Assembly (NCBI GenBank): GCA_963816535.1
Contig: CAWFKW010000003.1
Location: 1-64,000, forward strand
Source: CAWFKW01 sp963816535
GTDB lineage: Bacteria > Bacteroidota > Ignavibacteria > Tepidaquicellales > OLB5
Length of the DNA: 64,000 nucleotides
Direction: 5' to 3'
The notes under the pieces are model-generated. The model saw nothing but the letters and a program-made list of their open reading frames with translations. It did no database searches and was not told where the DNA came from. A program made the position numbers and the translations under genes. This document shows, piece after piece, positions 8,496 to 16,653 of this stretch (position 1 is the first letter of the stretch; the number at the start of each line of letters is the position of its first letter).

Positions 8496-9227
8496 TTAAT
8501 TGTTTATTATTTGTAATAACATTTGGCTTTTGTTCAGTTCAGCAGTTGATTTAAACTCAACCGCTAAATTTTTATCCGGGCATGGTTCATTAAAAATATT
8601 TATCCAGATATTCTTAATCCCTACTTTTGCCGCGCCCAGCACATCTCTTTCCCATGAATCCCCTACCATAATCACTTCACCAGGCGTACAATTAACTCTT
8701 TTTAAAGCTGCATGGAATATCTCAGGTTCAGGTTTAGTGAATCCAACTTCCTCAGATGTTACAAGCTCATCAACATAATTTTCAACGCGGCATTTCTTTA
8801 TCTTACCTTCCTGCTCCCTGATGAGGTTATTTGTAATTACAACTATTTTTGTTTTTCCTTTAATTGAATCAAGCAGCTCTTTAGCGCCATCTGCAAGTTT
8901 GTATGATAATTCATACACTTTGCGATAATTGCGAGCCGCTTCAGCCATCACACTCTCAGGATTTTCCATTTTATGATTTTTGAATATCCTTCTGAATCTT
9001 TCAGCACGCGCATCTTCAAGAGAAAATTCGCCTGTCAGCACTTTGCGGAAATGAATTTCTTCAAGAATTTTCAAATGCTCCAGTTCCAGCTGGTCGAGTG
9101 TAGTTCCGCTGAAACAATTATAGTTGTTTCTGAGCCAACTGAGAGCAGAACGGCTGCAGTATCTATGATCAAACAGTGTGTCATCGAAATCAAAAAAGAT
9201 TGCTTTTAATTTATTTTTCATTCTCAC
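8496..9227 (-). CDS. HAD-family hydrolase (YjjG-like phosphatase)
   Basis: A haloacid dehalogenase-type phosphatase of 243 residues with all four motifs: FFDFDDTLFD with nucleophile D13 and acid D15, VVITNN (T132), K165 in FTKPEPEIF, and MVGDSWERDV with D190. The helical cap between motifs I and II fits the YjjG/2-haloacid dehalogenase subgroup, which often hydrolyses nucleotides or small phosphates. Substrate cannot be read from sequence. It is immediately upstream of the potassium channel gene. A broken duplicate of its first 26 codons lies just upstream at 9283-9360. Confidence 0.88.
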   Translation of the reverse strand: MRMKNKLKAIFFDFDDTLFDHRYCSRSALSWLRNNYNCFSGTTLDQLELEHLKILEEIHFRKVLTGEFSLEDARAERFRRIFKNHKMENPESVMAEAARNYRKVYELSYKLADGAKELLDSIKGKTKIVVITNNLIREQEGKIKKCRVENYVDELVTSEEVGFTKPEPEIFHAALKRVNCTPGEVIMVGDSWERDVLGAAKVGIKNIWINIFNEPCPDKNLAVEFKSTAELNKSQMLLQIINN

Positions 9228-9252
9228 GAAATCCTTAACATCCCCAAATAAG

Positions 9253-9272
9253 ATCCCCGCATCCGCGGAGAT
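9253..9272. repeat. Degenerate palindromic repeat at the edge of the HAD remnant
   Basis: ATCCCCGC followed by GCGGAGAT resembles the palindromes at 6595 and 60459 with mismatches. It sits where similarity of the HAD duplicate ends, so it may mark the rearrangement endpoint. Confidence 0.5.
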
Positions 9273-9282
9273 TCACAAAATG

Positions 9283-9360
9283 CGCTGAACGGCTGCTGTA
9301 TCTATGATCAAACAGTGTGTCATCGAAATCAAAAAGTACTGCTTTAAGCTTATTAGTCAA
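9283..9360 (-). pseudogene. Truncated duplicate of the HAD hydrolase N-terminus
   Basis: Reading the minus strand from TTG at 9360 gives TNKLKAVLFDFDDTLFDHR and then YSSRSA, nearly identical to residues 5-28 of the intact HAD gene, including both motif I aspartates. The nucleotide match is close over about 70 bases. Similarity stops abruptly next to a degenerate palindromic repeat. This is a gene remnant left by duplication or recombination and cannot make a working enzyme. Confidence 0.82.
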
Positions 9361-9385
9361 TTAGTGCTAATATTTTTTTTTAGCT

Positions 9386-9430
9386 CCCCTCCTTTTCTAA
9401 GGAGGGGTGGCCGCTTTAGCGGACGGGGTG
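9386..9430. repeat. Double-hairpin GC-rich repeat
   Basis: CCCCTCCTT pairs with AAGGAGGGG around TTCT, followed directly by CCGC-TTTA-GCGG and ACGGGGTGGT. The trailing GGGGTGG resembles the tail of the repeat at 7458, suggesting related element types. It is intergenic. Confidence 0.6.
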
Positions 9431-9489
9431 GTCTGAATGATTTCTCATACATCGAGCGATAAAAATTCATTAATATAATAAAAACCAAG

Positions 9490-9509
9490 ATTCCCGCCTT
9501 CGCGGGAAT
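9490..9509 (-). repeat. Palindromic repeat, also a possible terminator for the 120-residue protein gene
   Basis: Arms ATTCCCGC and GCGGGAAT around CTTC, eight bases after the stop at 9518. On the minus strand a short T-run follows after a few bases, so it may end transcription. Confidence 0.55.
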
Positions 9510-9517
9510 GACATTTT

Positions 9518-9880
9518 TTATATACCTCTCATTTCGGGTGAATCAAGATGAAACTTGTGCAAAAATCTGTGCAAAATAGGAGTTATAAATATTGCCATGC
9601 TTGAAATAAAAGCTACCCCGCTAAACAATGCATAGCAGCCAGCAAATATTTTCGCGCCTTTTGTTGTAAGCGTATCAACAGGTCCCATGCCGCCAAGTAT
9701 CATCGATGCGTTCAGAAAAGAATCGGTCCATGGCAAATTCGCGAGCACATGGTAACCAACAACTCCAATTGTAAGCGAAACAGCGAATATTACAACGCTC
9801 AGCGCAGTGGCTTTGGCAAGCCTGTGCCGGAACTGCTTTCGTGAAGCAAGTTTCGCTTTCTTGTGTTCATAATCGAACAT
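9518..9880 (-). CDS. Small two-helix membrane protein with pore-like loop
   Basis: A 120-residue protein with a basic N-terminus, hydrophobic helices at about 24-46 and 76-103, and a short segment between them (NASMILGGMGPVDTL, 57-71). The helix-loop-helix layout and the GGMGP loop recall the pore region of small ion channels, but the potassium filter GYG is absent. I cannot assign it to a family. It lies near the KirBac channel gene, though the HAD remnant and repeats separate them, so shared expression is not shown. Confidence 0.55.
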   Translation of the reverse strand: MFDYEHKKAKLASRKQFRHRLAKATALSVVIFAVSLTIGVVGYHVLANLPWTDSFLNASMILGGMGPVDTLTTKGAKIFAGCYALFSGVAFISSMAIFITPILHRFLHKFHLDSPEMRGI

Positions 9881-9984
9881 ACTGTAAATGAATTAATTGT
9901 TTGGTAAAATTACTAAAGATAAATTGTAAATGAAACATAATGAAAAAGCAAAAGGCAGAAGGCAGAGGTCAGAAAGCAAAGATA

Positions 9985-10013
9985 AAAAAAGCCCTGCAAT
10001 GCGCAGAGCTTTT
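9985..10013 (-). terminator. Hairpin terminator between the T9SS protein gene and the two-helix protein gene
   Basis: AAAAGC and GCTTTT flank an imperfect CCTGC/GCAG stem. It lies about 20 bases after the stop at 10034, with T-rich sequence on the minus-strand 3' side. Confidence 0.5.
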
Positions 10014-10033
10014 CTGAATGACTTTTGAACGCC

Positions 10034-11638
10034 TCACTTTATTAGAATCATCTTTTTTGTTTCAACAAAATCTCCGGCGTTGATTTTATAAAAATAAATA
10101 CCGCTTGGATAATTTGATGCATCCCAATTAACTTCATAAGAACCAGGCTGCAGTTGTTGATTAACAAGAGTTGCAACTTCCCTGCCTAATACGTCATAAA
10201 CTACAAGTTTCACCCCTACCGCGCCTGCTCTCGCATGCACGTCTCCCCCTGACAGGGGGAGATTCAGAGGGGGTGCAATATCAAGTTTTATTTTTGTACT
10301 CGGATTAAATGGATTTGGATAATTTTGAGATAAAGAAAAATGAGCAGGGACAGTATTCTCAATATTTTTTATTCCATCAAGCTGCGAATATTTTATTGTT
10401 GCAGCCGAACCCAGAAAACCCTGTATTGGAGTGTGGCCCACAAGGCCAGCAATGAAAACGTTTCCGGAAGTATCAACATCGATTGCATCTGAATAATCGC
10501 TATAAGGATTCCCGGTCCAATGATTGATGCTCCAGGCAAAATTTCCTGCAGAGTTTATTTTGATAGTTCTCATCATTGACGGGTTGCCTACGCCGCCTGT
10601 GCAAAATACGTTTTCATATTTGTCTAACGCGATTGAGGACATGTTAGAAGCTGTATCAGCCCATAGAACTGAACCGGATGAATCAAATTTAACGGTCCCC
10701 GAACCGCCTGTTACATAGCAGTTTTCCAGAGCATCCATAACCATGCCATATGCATAATCATATTGGTTTCGGTTGTAATGGGCCGCCCACTCCTGCTGGC
10801 CGGAGCTGCTATACTTTATTATAGCGTAATCAGCCGTGTTAGGCTGGAAAGCTAAACTGGCCATTATATAAATATTTCCGGAATTCCCGATGCCAATATT
10901 AGATTCTGTAGAATTTTGTAATCTTCCGAGCGGCGAATAAGAATATTGAGGCCCTCCCGGAGGCACGAATATTGATTTCCATTGTTTAACGCCGGACGAC
11001 GAATATTTAATTGTAATAATAGAATATACATTCCCTGTAAGATACGCATCGCCATTAATGATAAAATTATTTTGGTTATCAATGCTTATTGAATATGGAT
11101 TAATAGTGTCGGTAATATTTATCAAAAGCTGCTGTACGCCCGATGAATTATACTTAACAAACTGGTTGATTCCGCCTCGATTTCTAATCAGACAAGGGTT
11201 GCCGTTTATATCTCCGGTCATATTTCTGTTTGCGTCGTTTGCTGAAACAATTTCTGTAATTCTCCATAGTTCAGCTCCGGTCGGGCCAAACTTCGCAACT
11301 GTGGCCATGGGCGCCGACCACACATTATTTGTTCCGTCAACATAAATATTATCAGAATTGTCCTTGTAGACAGAGCTCATCTGGCAGGGAGTATCTACCG
11401 AAACTGAAAATAATTGGGTTCCCGATGGGCTGTACTTTTGAAGAAAAGTATAGAACGGACCATCCATATACCCTGTTGAACCAGCCGTATAAACATTTCC
11501 GCTAATATCGGTTTTAATAAACGTTGCCGCGCCGCCGTTGGAGTAGTAAGTCATCAACCACTCCTGATGGGGAATTTGTGAATAACAGGGAGAGGATAAA
11601 ACTACAGTCAGAGCTAAGGTATACAATAACTTTTTCAT
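10034..11638 (-). CDS. Secreted SBBP-type repeat protein with T9SS sorting domain
   Basis: A 534-residue exported protein. Residues 1-20 are a signal peptide (ending SSPCYSQ). The body holds repeated units of the form IIKYSSSGQQEW...GNVYTAG, typical of SBBP/beta-propeller repeats with unknown ligands. Residues 433-534 form a type IX secretion sorting domain (HFSLSQNYPNPFNPSTKI, VVYDVLGREVATLVNQQ, SGIYFYKINAGDF), which is removed or anchored during export across the outer membrane. Residues 455-475 are foreign to this domain and are encoded by a GC-rich palindromic element inserted in frame at 10211-10276. A related T9SS protein gene follows upstream on the same strand. Confidence 0.85.
   Translation of the reverse strand: MKKLLYTLALTVVLSSPCYSQIPHQEWLMTYYSNGGAATFIKTDISGNVYTAGSTGYMDGPFYTFLQKYSPSGTQLFSVSVDTPCQMSSVYKDNSDNIYVDGTNNVWSAPMATVAKFGPTGAELWRITEIVSANDANRNMTGDINGNPCLIRNRGGINQFVKYNSSGVQQLLINITDTINPYSISIDNQNNFIINGDAYLTGNVYSIITIKYSSSGVKQWKSIFVPPGGPQYSYSPLGRLQNSTESNIGIGNSGNIYIMASLAFQPNTADYAIIKYSSSGQQEWAAHYNRNQYDYAYGMVMDALENCYVTGGSGTVKFDSSGSVLWADTASNMSSIALDKYENVFCTGGVGNPSMMRTIKINSAGNFAWSINHWTGNPYSDYSDAIDVDTSGNVFIAGLVGHTPIQGFLGSAATIKYSQLDGIKNIENTVPAHFSLSQNYPNPFNPSTKIKLDIAPPLNLPLSGGDVHARAGAVGVKLVVYDVLGREVATLVNQQLQPGSYEVNWDASNYPSGIYFYKINAGDFVETKKMILIK
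10211..10276. repeat. Palindromic element inserted in frame in a T9SS sorting domain
   Basis: A 66-base element, exactly 22 codons. It contains the hairpin CTCCCCCT-GAC-AGGGGGAG (10243-10261) and ends CACCCC / GGGGGTG. The hairpin and its AGAGGGGGTG tail match the intergenic repeat at 7458-7490. The rest includes TCTCGCATGCACGTCTCC, which resembles the palindrome in the next T9SS gene (11947-11966). Homologous sorting domains in this window lack these residues. Confidence 0.8.
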
Positions 11639-11766
11639 AGGACATTATTAATAGGTAAGAACTATTTGACAGTTCCTAAAAAAGTACGTTAAGTTGATAT
11701 AAATATAATACAAAAAAGAAATAATTATATTAACTTAATTTCAGGCAATCCCCTATTTTCGAGAAT

Positions 11767-13059
11767 TTATTTCAAAAAAACCAATTTTCTTGTCTCAGAG
11801 TGATCGACTTCAATCAGCTTATAAAAATATACTCCGCTTGGATAATTTGATGCATCCCAATTTACTTCATAAATCCCCGGCTGCAATTGTTGATTAACAA
11901 GAGTTGCAACTTCCCTGCCTAACACATCAAAAATAATCAACTGTACGGGACGCATATATGCGTCCCCGCCGGTTTTAGGAATATCAAATCTAATACTTGT
12001 ACCCGGATTAAACGGATTAGGATAATTTTGTGATAAAGAAAAATGAGAAGGTATTTGATGCGAAACTGTTTGAATGCCGATAAGCTCATCAATCGGCCGC
12101 CTGTAAATTCCGCCGATAAATACCCCGGCAAATATGTAATTGTTAAATATACACAAAGTTATTATTTCACCGCCTAACCCATCGTTTCTCTGGTTCCAGC
12201 TATTACCATTGTTAGTAGAAACATAAAAAGCACCGCCACCATAAACCCCCGCAAAGATATTATTACCGCTCACTGCCAAGGCTAAAACAGCAGTCCCATT
12301 CAGAGATGAAGGCGTCCAGCTTGTTCCATTGTTTGACAATACATAAACCCCGTTACTGTCCGCGCCGGCATATACATAATTACCATAAGCAGCTAATGAC
12401 AAAATATTATGACTATTCAAAGATGTATGGATCCAACTCGATCCGTTGTCTGTAGATCTGTACACTCCTTCATAGGAAGATCCGGCATAAATATCGTTTC
12501 CGCTAACAGCTAAGGAATTTATATACAAGTTACCTAAAGATGTAGCCATCCATGTTGCGCCTAAATCAGTAGATACATAAACGCCGCCGCTGTTTGGATA
12601 ATTGACGCCGGCAAAAACAGTATTACCTCTAACCGCCAAGCATGAGACATTCAGGTTGTTCAGAGTTGACTGGCTCCAGTTTATGCCATTATCTGTTGAG
12701 ATATATACGCCTGAATATGTACCGGCAAAAATGTCATCCCCAATCGCAGCAAAACTGCTGAACAGGTCGTAATTCAAAGATGTCTGGATCCAGCTTGCGC
12801 CGTTATCCGTAGATGAAAATATGCCATGCCCTGTTATTGTTTGTTCGTGATAATCTCCTGCAAATATTTTGTCTGAACTTGCTCCGAGCGACATAACTCC
12901 GTCGGTTCCGATCAATCCGCTTGAAATATGCACCCACTGGGAATAACAATTAGGAACGAGGAACAGAGAATTAGCAATGAAAAAAGCGGTTAGAAAAAGA
13001 AGACATTTGAGTTTTGAGTTTTTCCCCACTGAACACCGGGATTTTGTTTCGTTCATCAT
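11767..13059 (-). CDS. Secreted BNR/Asp-box-type repeat protein with T9SS sorting domain
   Basis: A 430-residue exported protein with a long basic N-terminus and signal helix ending near residue 40 (LFLVPNCYSQ). Six or more repeats carry the Asp-box-like motif STDNGxxW (for example STDNGASWIQTSL, STDNGSSWIHTSL) with intervening GNxxFAG strands, indicating a beta-propeller. Residues 339-430 are a T9SS sorting domain. Residues 364-371 (GGDAYMRP) interrupt it and are encoded by a perfect 20-bp palindrome. Function beyond surface export is unknown; these repeats are often found in proteins binding glycans or other surfaces. Confidence 0.85.
   Translation of the reverse strand: MMNETKSRCSVGKNSKLKCLLFLTAFFIANSLFLVPNCYSQWVHISSGLIGTDGVMSLGASSDKIFAGDYHEQTITGHGIFSSTDNGASWIQTSLNYDLFSSFAAIGDDIFAGTYSGVYISTDNGINWSQSTLNNLNVSCLAVRGNTVFAGVNYPNSGGVYVSTDLGATWMATSLGNLYINSLAVSGNDIYAGSSYEGVYRSTDNGSSWIHTSLNSHNILSLAAYGNYVYAGADSNGVYVLSNNGTSWTPSSLNGTAVLALAVSGNNIFAGVYGGGAFYVSTNNGNSWNQRNDGLGGEIITLCIFNNYIFAGVFIGGIYRRPIDELIGIQTVSHQIPSHFSLSQNYPNPFNPGTSIRFDIPKTGGDAYMRPVQLIIFDVLGREVATLVNQQLQPGIYEVNWDASNYPSGVYFYKLIEVDHSETRKLVFLK
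11947..11966. repeat. Perfect 20-bp palindrome inside a T9SS sorting domain
   Basis: GGGACGCATATATGCGTCCC, read identically on both strands. It adds eight residues between the strand SIRFDIPKT and QLIIFDVLGREV, the same loop that is interrupted in the neighbouring gene at 10211-10276. Confidence 0.85.
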
Positions 13060-13187
13060 TTTTAAACTCCTTTGGTTATGATTTCAATAAGGAACCAGGT
13101 GGATTAATTATAATACAAATTTATTGGCCAAACAAACACATTTTTTGACCAAAAAATTATTAGCAATTAGTCTTTAGTAATTTGTAA

Positions 13188-13691
13188 TTATTTTTGCGCT
13201 TCCATGCCCATAGCCGCCCATTCTTCAGCCGCCGGACCGTAAACTCCGGTTACCTTCAGGCCGGCCTGCCTCATCAGCACTGTCATTTGCGCACGGTGAT
13301 GGGTCTGGTGCGTTATCAAAACGGCAAGTGTCGCGCCTCTCTTCCATTTCTCGCCGTACATATCATCCTCTATACTCAAAGTTGAATCGTTCCATTCTGA
13401 TTTCAGCTTCTCTACAAGCGAGTCGCTTGCATCCTTATAACATTTTTTCAAATCGGCCGAGCTGTTTTCATTGAAATGGGTCATGTCGGGAGAATATACT
13501 TTCAGACCAGTCCGTTCCATCATTTCACCGAATGTTTCAGTTATATGCCATCCGAGCCTGCCTAAAGTCCTGCCTCCCGGGTGAACCTGCTGCTTCAGCG
13601 ATTCATCGGTTAGATTCTCAAATAGTTTTTGTGTGGATTTGCTTTCATAAGCCCAGTCACTTAAGAATTCATCCAGCGTTCTGTATTGCAT
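13188..13691 (-). CDS. DinB family protein
   Basis: A 167-residue four-helix-bundle protein of the DinB/YfiT group. The metal-binding histidines expected of the family are visible: H49 in GWHITE, and H128 and H132 in ITHQTHHRAQMTVLMRQAG. Members bind nickel, zinc or iron and act as thiol transferases or have unknown roles; the specific reaction cannot be stated. It is a single gene, with the T9SS protein downstream and a hairpin region upstream separating it from the beta-barrel gene. Confidence 0.85.
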   Translation of the reverse strand: MQYRTLDEFLSDWAYESKSTQKLFENLTDESLKQQVHPGGRTLGRLGWHITETFGEMMERTGLKVYSPDMTHFNENSSADLKKCYKDASDSLVEKLKSEWNDSTLSIEDDMYGEKWKRGATLAVLITHQTHHRAQMTVLMRQAGLKVTGVYGPAAEEWAAMGMEAQK

Positions 13692-13781
13692 TGTTGTTTG
13701 TTTTAGGTTTTGAAATGTGTTATTCCTAAAATAGTATTTTCACATTTAAAATGAAATGAGGCCCAAACTATGGCAAGCTAT

Positions 13782-13813
13782 AAAACGGCCCGCCGTTTTG
13801 AAACGGCAGGCCG
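13782..13813 (-). terminator. Hairpin terminator after the beta-barrel gene
   Basis: AAAACGGC and GCCGTTTT, followed by AAACGGCAGGCCG, give overlapping stable stems about 20 bases after the stop of the beta-barrel gene. Minus-strand T-runs follow in TTTTATAG. Confidence 0.5.
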
Positions 13814-13834
13814 GGTAAATTCTGAATTCTGATT

Positions 13835-14605
13835 TTAAAAGAGATTAAAACTCAAACCGGAATATATCTGCATAGTGATAACCTGCTTGGTAGAAGTCAC
13901 TATAGAACCGCCCGTACTGCGTGAATCATTTATGTAAAGTTCATACGGCGACTGCTCCGAACTGCCCTGCTTGGGCAGTATGTTTGACCAAATACCTCTT
14001 ATTCCGGCAACCAGGTAAGTCTTGCGGTTAATAATGAATTCCGCCCCTGATCCAAGTGAAATTCCCAAACGGCTTGTCGGGAGAAACCTGACGTAAACAT
14101 TGGATCTGTAATTATCAGGATATGTAACGTTGGTCTGCCAGCCGCCAAACATCAGGTTATAGTCCAGCTCGAAATTCACGAACGGCCTTGAATTGCCGGA
14201 GCGCCTCAGTACGTATTCCGTTCCAGCGCCCAGGGTGAAGATGCTCCACTTGCTGCGGTTCTGGCCGTTGGATTCTGAATTATAAAAAATGCTGTATCCT
14301 AAAGCGCCGGTCAGCCTTAACTGCCTTCTCCTGTCAACAGCCATTTTACCGAGCGCCGTTATGCTGCCGCCCTGCTGCATCCCGAAATTGCGCGTCACAA
14401 AATAACCGTGGTTCACAGTATTATCATACACGAGGTTTATACCCGAAGGATCGCCGTTAGCATTTCCTAATGCATAATTGTAACCCAGCACAAATGAAAG
14501 ATTGTACTTCGGCATATTTTGAGTGTATGTGACCTGCGAGTAAGAGTTAATAGATGAACCAAATAGTAAAAGAAGAATAACTGAACAAACTGCTGCAGTT
14601 CTCAT
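13835..14605 (-). CDS. Outer-membrane beta-barrel protein, unknown role
   Basis: A 256-residue protein with a signal peptide (1-24, ending SINSYSQ), then alternating aromatic and small residues forming amphipathic strands such as YNLSFVLGYNYALG, STYLV-like AGIRGIWSNI segments and a C-terminal QIYSGLSFNLF ending in phenylalanine. This is the pattern of outer-membrane beta-barrels of Bacteroidota relatives. No family-specific motif is seen. It diverges from the beta-lactamase-like gene. Confidence 0.65.
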   Translation of the reverse strand: MRTAAVCSVILLLLFGSSINSYSQVTYTQNMPKYNLSFVLGYNYALGNANGDPSGINLVYDNTVNHGYFVTRNFGMQQGGSITALGKMAVDRRRQLRLTGALGYSIFYNSESNGQNRSKWSIFTLGAGTEYVLRRSGNSRPFVNFELDYNLMFGGWQTNVTYPDNYRSNVYVRFLPTSRLGISLGSGAEFIINRKTYLVAGIRGIWSNILPKQGSSEQSPYELYINDSRSTGGSIVTSTKQVITMQIYSGLSFNLF

Positions 14606-14815
14606 GAGACCCCCCCTTTATATAACTTATGATTGATGTGATTTTATATCAAAAATATAGATATGTCAATGCAATTATCTAACCGGAAATCATTTAGTGA
14701 CAATAAACTTTGGCACACAAATTGAATAAATCTTTGTCGCTTTGTCGTATGCGCTTTAATTGGACTGAAACCTTTGTTATTTTTGAGAAGTCAAAACCAA
14801 TAAAAAATAGAACAT

Positions 14816-16585
14816 ATGAATAAAAATTACACTCGCGTTGTATTTGCAGCTTTGTTATTTGTTTCGCTAAACCTATCAGCGCAGCAAAAAACCAGCGATG
14901 AATTACTGCAGGGATTTGACCAGTATGTTACAACGGCAATGACAGATTGGAAAATCCCAGGCTTTGCGGTTGCCATCGTTAAAAACGGGAAAATAGTTAT
15001 TTCAAAAGGATACGGTCTGCGGGACGTGAAAAACAATTTGCCGGTTGACGAGAACACACTGTTCGCAATAGGCTCGTGCACAAAAGCGTTCACTTCCGCC
15101 GCCTTATGCATTCTGGTTGACCGTGGAATGGTAGATCTGGATAAACCGGTAATAAATTACATTCCGTCTTTCAGGCTTTATGACAATTGCGCAACAATGA
15201 ACGTCACTCCGCGCGACCTCATGTGCCACCGCTCCGGGCTGCCGCGCAATGATCTTGTCTGGTATGGGGCAGACCTTTCCAGAAAAGAAATTATGGACAG
15301 GCTGAAATATCTTGAACCAAGTAAACCCTTCCGGACGACTTTCCAATACCAGAATATGATGTTCCTGGCCGCAGGTTACCTTACGGAACAGGTTAGCGGA
15401 ATGAGATGGGAGGATTTCGTCAAAGAAAATATTCTGACGCCGCTTGAAATGGCTAATACAGATTTCACCATTTATGAAATGCAGCAAAGCTCCGACTATT
15501 CCAAACCGTACGAGGATGATAAAGGAACAGTTAAAGAAATACCGTTCAGGGAAATTACCGCAATGGCGCCTGCGGGGGCGATAAATTCCAGCGTTAAAGA
15601 AATGTCAAACTGGATTATATTGCAATTGAACAACGGAACGTTCGGCGATAAACAAATTGTCTCGGCGTCTTCGATGAGCGAAATCCACTCGCCGCAAATG
15701 ATTGTTCCGGCAGCGCCGAGTAAAGACGTATTTTATCAAACTTACGGATTCGGATGGTTCATAACTTCTTACCGCGGACATCTAAGGATTGAGCACGGCG
15801 GAAATATAGACGGCTTTACGGCCGATGTTGCGCTCTATCCCGACGATTCTACAGGAATAGTCATTTTAACAAATATGGAAGGCACAGAGTTTAATTCTAT
15901 TGTGCGAAATTATGCCATAGATAAACTGCTCAAACTGGATGAAATAGACTGGAGCGCCCGATTTCTGCCTGACTTTAAAAAAGCTGAAGATAACTCTATG
16001 ACTGCTGATAAGGATCGGGACAAGGACCGCGTTCCTGACACAGAACCTTCGCATAAACTTTCTGAGTATGCCGGAACGTTTGTGAACCCGGCTTATGGGA
16101 AAATTATAATTACAGTAAATGGAGATAAACTGCACATGAGCTACCATACATTTGAATCAGACCTTGAACATTACCACTACGATGTTTTCAGCGCAAACTT
16201 TGAACAGCAGATTGGTCCTTTAAAGTTCTCTTTCTATTCAAATCCAAAAGGACAAATTGACAGGGTAGCTTCAGGTCTTGAACCCACAACCAAAGATATA
16301 GAGTTCACAAGGGCGGCTGTGAAAAAAGAAATGGATTATACAGTATATATTGGCAGTTACATTTTGAATGACATCACGCTTGACGTCTCTCTAAGGGGAG
16401 ATAAGACGCTCATTTTAACTGTGCCCGGCCAGCCCCCTTACGAACTTATACCGACAAGCAATAACGAATTTGATCTTAAAGGACTTGCTGAGTTCAGCGT
16501 AAGCTTTGACTTAACAGGCGGAAAGGCTTCACAGGTAACGCTTCATCAGCCCAATGGAGTATTTACCGCTAAAAGAAAAATGTGA
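14816..16585 (+). CDS. Serine hydrolase, class C beta-lactamase/penicillin-binding-protein-like
   Basis: A 589-residue exported enzyme with a signal peptide ending LNLSAQQ. The catalytic motifs of the class C beta-lactamase/esterase fold are present: S87-C-T-K90, Y178-Q-N180 and H327-G-G in place of the usual KTG. About 200 residues follow the catalytic domain and resemble the DUF3471-type tail found in similar proteins (KLSEYAGTFVNPAYGKI). Members include D-amino-acid peptidases and esterases, and activity against beta-lactams is usually absent. Convergent with the next gene across a hairpin. Confidence 0.85.
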   Translation: MNKNYTRVVFAALLFVSLNLSAQQKTSDELLQGFDQYVTTAMTDWKIPGFAVAIVKNGKIVISKGYGLRDVKNNLPVDENTLFAIGSCTKAFTSAALCILVDRGMVDLDKPVINYIPSFRLYDNCATMNVTPRDLMCHRSGLPRNDLVWYGADLSRKEIMDRLKYLEPSKPFRTTFQYQNMMFLAAGYLTEQVSGMRWEDFVKENILTPLEMANTDFTIYEMQQSSDYSKPYEDDKGTVKEIPFREITAMAPAGAINSSVKEMSNWIILQLNNGTFGDKQIVSASSMSEIHSPQMIVPAAPSKDVFYQTYGFGWFITSYRGHLRIEHGGNIDGFTADVALYPDDSTGIVILTNMEGTEFNSIVRNYAIDKLLKLDEIDWSARFLPDFKKAEDNSMTADKDRDKDRVPDTEPSHKLSEYAGTFVNPAYGKIIITVNGDKLHMSYHTFESDLEHYHYDVFSANFEQQIGPLKFSFYSNPKGQIDRVASGLEPTTKDIEFTRAAVKKEMDYTVYIGSYILNDITLDVSLRGDKTLILTVPGQPPYELIPTSNNEFDLKGLAEFSVSFDLTGGKASQVTLHQPNGVFTAKRKM

Positions 16586-16627
16586 TGCAGGGATTGCGGG
16601 AAAATATTCAGAGTGAGTAAATAAAAT

Positions 16628-16648
16628 AGGGGGCTAAGGCCCCCCTTT
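16628..16648. terminator. Bidirectional hairpin terminator between convergent genes
   Basis: AGGGGGC-TAAG-GCCCCCCT with TTTAA on one side and ATTTTAT on the other. It lies in the 68-base gap between the hydrolase stop and the next minus-strand gene stop. Confidence 0.6.
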
Positions 16649-16653
16649 AAACA

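Noticed and set aside
14606..14815. Bacteroidota-type promoter (TTTG / TAnnTTTG) upstream of the beta-lactamase-like gene
   Set aside because: TTTG-containing words occur, but spacing does not fit the consensus well enough to claim.
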